From Kibdelosporangium persicum (GTDB taxonomy: Bacteria; Actinomycetota; Actinomycetes; Mycobacteriales; Pseudonocardiaceae): a DNA stretch of 64,000 nt. The stretch is taken from assembly GCF_013280595.1 (NCBI RefSeq), contig NZ_JAAATY010000036.1:37430-101429 (forward strand). The letters are read 5' to 3'. The notes beneath the pieces were generated by a model, which saw only the letters and a list, made by a program, of their open reading frames with translations, was not told where the DNA came from and made no database searches. The translations under genes were made by a program, and so were the position numbers. Below, in pieces: positions 58,669 through 64,000 of this stretch (position 1 is the stretch's first letter; each line of letters begins with the position of its first letter).

Positions 58669-59319
58669 ATGCCTGTCGCCATCGTCACCGGGGCGTCCAA
58701 GGGATTCGGCCGGGCGCTCACACACGCTTTGTCCGCGCGGGGCTGGCAGCTGGTGGTCGACGCACGCGGAGCGGAAGCCCTGAAGGCGGCCGGATTCGGC
58801 TCGAACGTCACCGTGATACCGGGTGACGTCACCGATCCGGCGCACCGCGAGGCGCTCGTCGGCTCAGTGTCCCGTTTGGACCTTCTGGTGAACAACGCCA
58901 GCGCGCTCGGGCCCAGTCCGTTGCCCCGGCTGGCTGACTATCCACTCGGCGACTTCGTCGACTTGTACGAAACGAATGTTGTCGCACCGCTCGCGCTCAC
59001 TCAATTGGCGCTGCCATCATTGACCACAGTGGACGGTACGATAGTCAACGTCAGCTCGGACGCCGCCGTGGAAGCCTACGAGGGATGGGGCGGTTACGGT
59101 TCCAGCAAAGCGGCGCTCGACCGGCTCAGTGCCGTGCTCGCCGTGGAACACCCGTCACTGCGGGTGTACGCGTTCGACCCGGGTGATATGCGGACCGACA
59201 TGCACCAGGCCGCGTTCCCGGGCGAGGACATCTCGGACCGGCCCGAACCGTCGGCGGTCGTCCCGTCGCTGCTCCGCCTGCTGGACGAGCGGCCGCCGAG
59301 CGGGCGGTACACGAAATGA
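58669..59319 (+). CDS. Short-chain dehydrogenase/reductase
   Basis: 216 residues, Rossmann fold. The cofactor motif TGASKGFG is at 7-14, NNAS follows, catalytic Ser is in VNVSSDAA, and Tyr/Lys in YGSSK. ATG 58669 has AAGGAGA 7 nt upstream; the earlier ATG would start in the SoxR promoter. First gene of a three-gene coupled operon under the SoxR box; likely reduces quinone-like or carbonyl compounds. The stop overlaps queA by 4 nt. Confidence 0.9.
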   Translation: MPVAIVTGASKGFGRALTHALSARGWQLVVDARGAEALKAAGFGSNVTVIPGDVTDPAHREALVGSVSRLDLLVNNASALGPSPLPRLADYPLGDFVDLYETNVVAPLALTQLALPSLTTVDGTIVNVSSDAAVEAYEGWGGYGSSKAALDRLSAVLAVEHPSLRVYAFDPGDMRTDMHQAAFPGEDISDRPEPSAVVPSLLRLLDERPPSGRYTK

Positions 59320-60251
59320 TGATCTCGGCCGTGGAGCCGCCGGAAGCGCATGGTGTTGCCCGGGACGGTGTCCGCATGCTCGTGGCTCGCCCGTCGGGGG
59401 TGACGCATGCGCACTTCTCGGACCTCGAACGCTTCCTGCGGCCCGGCGACCTGGTCGTGGTGAACAACTCCGCGACGATGGCGGCAGCCGTCGACGGTGA
59501 GCTGACCGTGCACTTCTCCACGTGGCTCGACGACGGGTCCTGGGTCGTCGAGCTGCGGCCCGAAGGAACGGAAGGCGTTGCCGGGCAACAGATCGAGTTG
59601 CCTGTCGGCAAACTGGAGCTGGTCTCGCCGTACGTGCCGGGAAGGCTATGGCGGGCGCGCGTCTCGGTGGACGTGCCCGATCTGCTCGCCCGGTTCGGGC
59701 GGCCGATCAAGTACTCCTACGTTCCCCGGCAGTGGCCGATCGCCGACTACCAGACGGTTTTCGCCCGTGACAGCGGCAGCGCGGAGATGCCCAGTGCCGG
59801 TCGGCCGTTCTCCGTCGAGCTTGTCACATCCCTGGTGTCGGCCGGAGTGCTGTTCGCGCCGATCACCCTGCACACCGGGGTTTCGTCCATCGAGGAGGGA
59901 AAGCCGCCGCTGCCCGAACGGTTCCACGTCCCCGAATCGACCGCACGCCTGGTCCGGATGACCCGTGCGTCCGGTGGCCGCGTGATCGCTGTGGGCACGA
60001 CGGTCACCCGGGCCCTGGAGTCCGCACCGGACGGTGGCGGCGGGTGGACCGGCCTGGTGCTGGGCCCGGAACGACCCGCCCGGATCGTCGACGGACTGAT
60101 CACCGGATGGCACGCGCCCGGCGCGTCCCACCTGCAGTTGTTGCAGGCAGTGGCCGGTGCGGAGCTGGTCGGCACCGCCTACGCCGAGGCGTCCCGAAAG
60201 GGTTACCTGTGGCACGAATTCGGCGACAGCTGCCTACTGTTGCCTTCATGA
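59316..60251 (+). CDS. queA: QueA-family protein (tRNA ribosyltransferase-isomerase-like), divergent
   Basis: 311 residues, against about 345-355 for E. coli QueA. Recognisable blocks: DLVVVNNSATMAA near residue 48, SAEMPSAGRPFSVEL (E. coli AAPTAGLHF region), APITLHTG (FVTLHVG), RVIAVGTTVTRALES (very well kept) and VDGLITGWHAPGASHLQLLQAVAG. QueA uses SAM as a ribosyl donor to make epoxyqueuosine in tRNA. Key blocks are altered here (TAGLHF to SAGRPFS), and no other queuosine gene is present, so a changed substrate is possible. It overlaps the SDR and CMD genes by 4 nt each. Confidence 0.75.
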   Translation: MMISAVEPPEAHGVARDGVRMLVARPSGVTHAHFSDLERFLRPGDLVVVNNSATMAAAVDGELTVHFSTWLDDGSWVVELRPEGTEGVAGQQIELPVGKLELVSPYVPGRLWRARVSVDVPDLLARFGRPIKYSYVPRQWPIADYQTVFARDSGSAEMPSAGRPFSVELVTSLVSAGVLFAPITLHTGVSSIEEGKPPLPERFHVPESTARLVRMTRASGGRVIAVGTTVTRALESAPDGGGGWTGLVLGPERPARIVDGLITGWHAPGASHLQLLQAVAGAELVGTAYAEASRKGYLWHEFGDSCLLLPS

Positions 60252-60619
60252 ACGACGAGGAACGGTACGAGCAGGGCATGCAGGTCCGCCGCGAGGTGCT
60301 GGGGGAGCAGCACGTCGCCCGCGCCATCGCCCGGACGGACGACTTCACGCGGGATTTCCAGGACTACATCACCCGCAACGCCTGGGGCGACATCTGGAGC
60401 AGGCCGGGCCTGCGGCGGCGGGACCGCAGCCTGATCACCGTCGCCCTGCTCGCCGCTCTGCAGCACGAAGGCGAACTCGCCATGCATATCCGGGCCGCGC
60501 TGAAAAACGGTGTCACGCGTGACGAGATCTCCGAGATATTGCTCCAAGTGGGGTTGTACGCCGGGGTGCCCACCGCGAACCGCGCGTTTGCGGTCGCGCA
60601 GGAAGTGTTGAACGGTTAA
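60248..60619 (+). CDS. Carboxymuconolactone decarboxylase family protein
   Basis: 123 residues, PcaC-like. Conserved RNAWGDIWSRPGLRRRDRSLITVALLAAL and HEGELAMHIRAALKNGVTRDEISEIL, with Glu and His in the active-site positions, and GVPTANRAFAVA at the end. PcaC decarboxylates 4-carboxymuconolactone in protocatechuate breakdown; no other pca gene is near, so a peroxidase-like or quinone-related role in the SoxR operon is as likely. It starts in the queA stop (ATGA). Confidence 0.87.
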   Translation: MNDEERYEQGMQVRREVLGEQHVARAIARTDDFTRDFQDYITRNAWGDIWSRPGLRRRDRSLITVALLAALQHEGELAMHIRAALKNGVTRDEISEILLQVGLYAGVPTANRAFAVAQEVLNG

Positions 60620-60702
60620 TATCTGGTTATCGTTCCGAGATGTGACGGGCGATATAGGGTATACAAGTTCTCGTGGAGGTATCCAGGGGAGGAATCGCGT
60701 TG

Positions 60703-61173
60703 ATGATCACCCAACCCGAACAGATCACCGAAACCGAGTTGGCACCAGGTTGCACGGTGTTTTCGTGGACCCCGGAAGTGCATGACTTCTACGGCGACCC
60801 GGCGTCCATTCTGCACAAGATCGACAATCAGGACATGGCCTTGTCCGACCGCCGGATCTTCGTCCTGCTGACCGAAAGCGAGGGCCGGGCGAACGTCCGC
60901 TTCTTCGAACAGGTCGACGGAAAGAACTACAGCGTGTCGACCTGGACTGGGGACTCGCTCGACGGGCTCAACGGCCGGCTGGCCGACACGATCCTGACCA
61001 ACAAGGGCGTGCACTGCGTCGGTGAGCAGGTCCGGGCCCTGCTCGGCAGCGTCGACCTGGAGCTGGCCGCGACCGTGCCCGCGCCCGCGAACGCGCGTGC
61101 GGCATTCGCGCACACCATCCGTGAGCACGGTGAACAGACATTCACGCGTGCGACGTGCGCACTTTTGTGCTGA
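60703..61173 (+). CDS. Hypothetical protein with C-terminal cysteine pair
   Basis: 156 residues, ATG 60703 with GGGGAGG upstream (TTG 60700 also possible). The globular-looking N-terminal part has FSWTPEVHDFYGDP and RRIFVLLTESEGR; the tail ends TFTRATCALLC. I do not recognise a family. No signal peptide or membrane helix. The Thr/Cys-rich end recalls precursor peptides, but no modification enzyme is near. An MFS exporter gene follows after 56 bp. Confidence 0.55.
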   Translation: MITQPEQITETELAPGCTVFSWTPEVHDFYGDPASILHKIDNQDMALSDRRIFVLLTESEGRANVRFFEQVDGKNYSVSTWTGDSLDGLNGRLADTILTNKGVHCVGEQVRALLGSVDLELAATVPAPANARAAFAHTIREHGEQTFTRATCALLC

Positions 61174-61229
61174 TCATGTGAATCGCTCGGCGGCGCCATT
61201 CCCGGCGTCGTCGGGCGGTCGGGGGTCAC

Positions 61230-62459
61230 ATGCGGTATCATCAGTTCCCGAAATTGTGGGCGGCGACCGCGGCGAGCAATCTCGGCGACGGTCTTGTCAT
61301 CGTGTGCCTGCCATTGATCGCATTGCAGATCGCCCCATCGCCGGGACTCGTCGTAGGTGTCGGCTGGGCGCAGACAATGCCGCAGCTGCTGTGCACGCTC
61401 ATCATCGGTGTGCTGGTCGACCGCGCCGATCGCCGACAATTGATGTTGGTCGCGAATATCGCGCGCGCGATCGCGTGCGGTGTCCTGGCGCTCAGCCTGT
61501 TTCACTTCGCGCATCCGCTCGTCGTGCTTTACACTATCGCTTTTCTGCTCGGCGTCGGCGAGATCGTTTCCGACCTCGCGGGCGCGGCGATGCTGCCGAC
61601 GGTCGTCGAGCCCGACCGGTTGACCTGGGCCAACTCCCGGCTGAAGGGCACCGAGTCGGCGCTGAACGAGTTCGTCGGCCCGCCGCTCGGCGGCGCCCTC
61701 GTCGCGGTCGGTGGTGTGGTGGCCATGAGCAGCATCGGCGGCGTGTACCTGCTAGCCGCCGGAGCGCTGTTGCTGATGCGCGGGCAGTTCCGGCCGGTGG
61801 AGCGGCCGACGGCGAAGATCTGGCCGAGCATCGCCGAGGGACTGCGCTACCTGTGGCGGCACAAGTTCCTGCGCGACTTGGCGATCATGGTGTGCGTCAT
61901 GGCGGGGGCGTGGGCCGCGTGGCTGGCGGTGCTCGTGATCCATGTCGTCGAACCGGGCCCGGTGGGGTTGAGCACCACGGGATTCGGCATCCTGCTGTCC
62001 ACATTGGCCGTCGGTGGCGTGCTCGGCGCGTTGGCCGCCGACCGTGTCCAGCGAGTTCTGGGCACCCGCAACGTCCTGCTCACCGACGTGATCACGACGA
62101 CCGTCATGCTCGGCATGCCCGCGTTGACCGTGAACGTCTGGATCATCGGCGCCACAACGTTTCTCGGCGGCTTCGGCAGCGGGATGTGGAACGTGACCGT
62201 GGCCGCGCTGCGGCAACGGATCGTGCCGGACGAACTGCTCGGCCGGGTCTCGGCGGCCGGGCGTCTGATCGGCCTGGGTAGCAGGCCCGTCGCCATCGCC
62301 GGTGCCGCGGTCATCGTGGAAACCGTTGGCACGACTTGGGTCTTCGCTGTCGCGGGGATGCTCTGCGCGGCGCTGCTCGTGCCGTTCCTGTCCACGATCA
62401 CGCCGTCCGCGATCGACCGCCTGACAACCGTTCCGGCATCCCCCAAAACCCCCTCGTGA
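61230..62459 (+). CDS. MFS transporter, probable drug exporter (enterobactin-exporter-like)
   Basis: 409 residues with about 12 membrane helices. The start FPKLWAATAASNLGDGLVIVCLPLIAL and loop VDRADRRQLMLVANIARA (motif A region, loop 2-3) are typical of the MFS_3/EntS group common in antibiotic-producing actinomycetes. ATG 61230. The final Pro-Ser and TGA stop are encoded by palindromic repeat copy 5, so its C-terminus was probably changed by that element. Substrate unknown. Confidence 0.87.
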   Translation: MRYHQFPKLWAATAASNLGDGLVIVCLPLIALQIAPSPGLVVGVGWAQTMPQLLCTLIIGVLVDRADRRQLMLVANIARAIACGVLALSLFHFAHPLVVLYTIAFLLGVGEIVSDLAGAAMLPTVVEPDRLTWANSRLKGTESALNEFVGPPLGGALVAVGGVVAMSSIGGVYLLAAGALLLMRGQFRPVERPTAKIWPSIAEGLRYLWRHKFLRDLAIMVCVMAGAWAAWLAVLVIHVVEPGPVGLSTTGFGILLSTLAVGGVLGALAADRVQRVLGTRNVLLTDVITTTVMLGMPALTVNVWIIGATTFLGGFGSGMWNVTVAALRQRIVPDELLGRVSAAGRLIGLGSRPVAIAGAAVIVETVGTTWVFAVAGMLCAALLVPFLSTITPSAIDRLTTVPASPKTPS

Positions 62460-62485
62460 GTGTTTATCCGGGTTCTAACCCTGAT
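62449..62485. repeat. Palindromic intergenic repeat, copy 5 (family 1), truncated
   Basis: CCCCCTCGTGAGTGTTTATC followed by the loop CGGGTTCTAACCCT (reverse orientation to the others) and GAT, then the sequence changes abruptly. The missing AAACACTCACGAGGGG half should lie beyond the IS, to the right of the window. Confidence 0.85.
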
Positions 62486-62526
62486 CCACCGGTGAATGTG
62501 TTGGTGGTGGGTATGTCGTAGACGGG

Positions 62527-62594
62527 CAGGTGCCCTCTGAGCTGGGATGATTGTTCTTGTCTAGGGAACAAGCCATCACAGAAGAGGGCACCTG
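62527..62594 (+). promoter_or_regulatory. Stem-loop covering the transposase start region
   Basis: CAGGTGCCCTCT at 62527-62538 pairs perfectly with AGAGGGCACCTG at 62583-62594, just 4 nt before the GTG start. An inner pairing TTGTTC/GGAACAA strengthens it. Read-through RNA would fold and hide the start, a known way for ISs to block activation from outside promoters. Confidence 0.65.
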
Positions 62595-62598
62595 TTAA

Positions 62599-63981
62599 GT
62601 GAAAGCATCGCATACCCGTGGTGGGATTGACGCGAGGTTCGACCATCCGACGTTGGTGTCGCAGGCCGGGCTGGTGCCGGCGATGCGATTAGCGCAGGAT
62701 GCGGGCCTGTCTGAGCTGGCCGATAGGCATGTCCGGCTGGGTGGCTCGATCGGCGCCAACGCCGGCGCGAAGATCGCGTCGATCGTGGCGGGCATGGTCT
62801 GTGGCGCGGACTCGATCGACGATCTGGACGTGATCCGCCATGGCGGGCTGCCGCTGCTGTTCGACGGTATCAGGGCACCGTCCACGCTGGGCAGCTTCCT
62901 GCGGTATTTCGGCATCGGTCACCTGACCCAGTTGCAGCACGTGGCTCACGGGGTGCTGGTCAGGCTGGCCGCCCAGACCCCGCTGCTGCCCGGCGTCGAT
63001 CAGCTGGCCTTTGTGGACATGGATTCCAAAACCCAGCAGGTGCACAGCAAGAAACAAGGTGCCGCGTACGGGCACAAGAACCTGTTCGGCCTGGACTACC
63101 AACTCATCACGCTGGGCACCCCGCTGGCCGCTCCGGTGATCCTCGACAGCCGGCTACGCGGCGGCAACGCCCACTCCGCCCGCAACGCCGCCAGCCTGCT
63201 GCGCCGCTCGCTGACCACCGCCCGAGCCTGCGGCGCGACCGGCCCCATCCTGGTACGCATGGACTCGGCGTTCTTCAACGGCGAGGTCATCACCGAGGTG
63301 ATCACGGCCGGCGCATGGTTTTCCATCACCGCACGCCACAGCGGCAACGTCACCGCCGCCATCCACGACATCCCCGAACCACACTGGCAACCGGTCACCT
63401 TCGCCACCCCCATCCGCGACCAGGACACCGGGCAGCTGATCACCCACGCCGAGATCGCCGAGACCAGCCTGACCGTTCTCACCAACATCACCCGGCACCC
63501 CACCGGACCAGCCACCCTCCGGCTGATCGTGCGCCGCGTGCCCATCACCACCCCGCACACCGACCAACAACCACTATTCCCCGCTTACCGCTACCACGCC
63601 ATCCTCACCAACTCCCCACTCGAAAAGACCCAAGCCGAGGCCTGCCACCGCCAACGAGCCGGCAGCATCGAACACGTCCTGGGCCAACTCGCCACCAGCA
63701 CCCTGACCCACTTCCCGTCACACGCCTTCATCGCCAACGCCGCCTGGCTGATCCTGGCCACCATCACCCACAACCTCCTGCGCGCCACCGGCTGCCTGGC
63801 CACCGGACGCTTCGCCCGCGCCCACACCACCACCCTGCGCCGCACCCTGATCACCGTGGCCGCCCAACTCACCCGCCAAGCACGCCGCACCACCCTGCGC
63901 CTGCCCACCCACTGGCCCCACCGCAACGCCTGGCTACTGCTGTTCGACCGGGCACACTCCCCACCCCCACTCCAGCATTGA
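62599..63981 (+). CDS. IS1380-family transposase
   Basis: 460 residues, apparently intact. The DDE catalytic residues are probably Asp140 or Asp142 (AFVDMDSK), Asp222 (VRMDSAFFN) and Glu358 in HRQRAGSIEH. Its N-terminal third (IASIVAGMVCGADSIDDLDVIRHGG) is the usual IS1380 opening. The GTG start lies at the foot of a stem-loop. An open, undamaged frame suggests recent insertion. The second half is unusually rich in CACC/ACC codons. Confidence 0.93.
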   Translation: MKASHTRGGIDARFDHPTLVSQAGLVPAMRLAQDAGLSELADRHVRLGGSIGANAGAKIASIVAGMVCGADSIDDLDVIRHGGLPLLFDGIRAPSTLGSFLRYFGIGHLTQLQHVAHGVLVRLAAQTPLLPGVDQLAFVDMDSKTQQVHSKKQGAAYGHKNLFGLDYQLITLGTPLAAPVILDSRLRGGNAHSARNAASLLRRSLTTARACGATGPILVRMDSAFFNGEVITEVITAGAWFSITARHSGNVTAAIHDIPEPHWQPVTFATPIRDQDTGQLITHAEIAETSLTVLTNITRHPTGPATLRLIVRRVPITTPHTDQQPLFPAYRYHAILTNSPLEKTQAEACHRQRAGSIEHVLGQLATSTLTHFPSHAFIANAAWLILATITHNLLRATGCLATGRFARAHTTTLRRTLITVAAQLTRQARRTTLRLPTHWPHRNAWLLLFDRAHSPPPLQH

Positions 63982-64000
63982 CCACCCACCAAGGCACCCC

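Larger units (their letters stand above)
62486..64000 (+). mobile_element. IS1380-family insertion sequence, right end outside window
   Basis: It begins where repeat copy 5 breaks off and contains a single full transposase gene. The left boundary is inferred from the loss of match to the repeat consensus; the terminal inverted repeats and target duplication cannot be checked because the right end is not included. Confidence 0.8.

Noticed and set aside
1..64000. tRNA, rRNA, riboswitch or prophage genes
   Set aside because: No CCA-type cloverleaf, rRNA stretch, recognised riboswitch core or phage structural gene could be found by eye on either strand.

Overview
The window is about 64 kb of high-GC, gene-dense DNA with many GTG/TTG starts and many 1-8 nt gene overlaps. 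Codon use, XRE/DUF397 gene pairs, ECF sigma factors, F420-type (LLM) oxidoreductases, a SARP regulator with a gamma-butyrolactone-receptor homologue, and secreted GH81, LPMO, S8 and M28 enzymes point to a filamentous actinomycete. Pseudonocardiales is my guess from general style, not something the sequence proves. I see no rRNA, tRNA, CRISPR array or prophage; the only clear mobile element is an IS1380-type insertion sequence at the right edge.

Layout. 1-4.6 kb: a truncated Zn-alcohol dehydrogenase divergent from a racemase/CoA-transferase, an LLM oxidoreductase and an amidohydrolase (8-oxoguanine deaminase type). 4.6-11.7 kb: an acyl-CoA ligase, a split FluG-like pair (glutamine synthetase-like protein plus amidohydrolase), and a tightly coupled operon of yeast-type cytosine deaminase, thymine-hydroxylase-like oxygenase and NCS1 permease, suggesting nucleobase uptake and conversion. 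12-14.2 kb: a phosphoribosyltransferase, then a SARP and a butyrolactone-receptor-type TetR with three ARE-like operators. 14.3-17.1 kb: a secreted GH81 beta-1,3-glucanase. 17.7-21.7 kb: a methionine-salvage operon (mtnA, C, B, D) headed by a DszC/SfnB-like flavin enzyme. 21.8-28 kb: TetR plus FAD monooxygenase, a large subtilase, and an AA10 LPMO. 28.2-31.1 kb: a Ser/Thr kinase with a poly-Gln linker, a coiled-coil protein and methionine aminopeptidase. 31.3-35.5 kb: a probable glutarate module (GntR, CaiB-type CoA-transferase, glutaryl-CoA dehydrogenase, class III aminotransferase). 35.6-38.4 kb: a two-component system and an S41 protease. 38.8-44.1 kb: a complete dipeptide/oligopeptide-type ABC importer. 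44.7-49.6 kb: P450, ECF sigma with partner, M28 peptidase. 49.7-58.1 kb: a DUF3516-type helicase and small or regulatory genes, including XRE/DUF397, hemerythrin, and ECF42 sigma with its DGPF partner. 58.1-62.5 kb: SoxR divergent from an SDR-QueA-CMD operon, an unknown gene and an MFS exporter. 62.5-64 kb: the IS.

The most unusual signal lies between genes. One repeated perfect palindrome (five copies) sits at gene 3' ends, often supplies the stop codon, and in its fifth copy is cut by the IS. A second repeat type (five copies in two subtypes, sharing a TGTCGG...GGT...TCAGGGG...CCCC layout) occurs only between genes; three of its copies abut short tandem repeats with 13 bp, 53 bp and about 120 bp units, and a fourth abuts an unexplained 313 bp stretch. 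A separate 175 bp imperfect inverted repeat with two 75 nt arms lies between two convergent genes.
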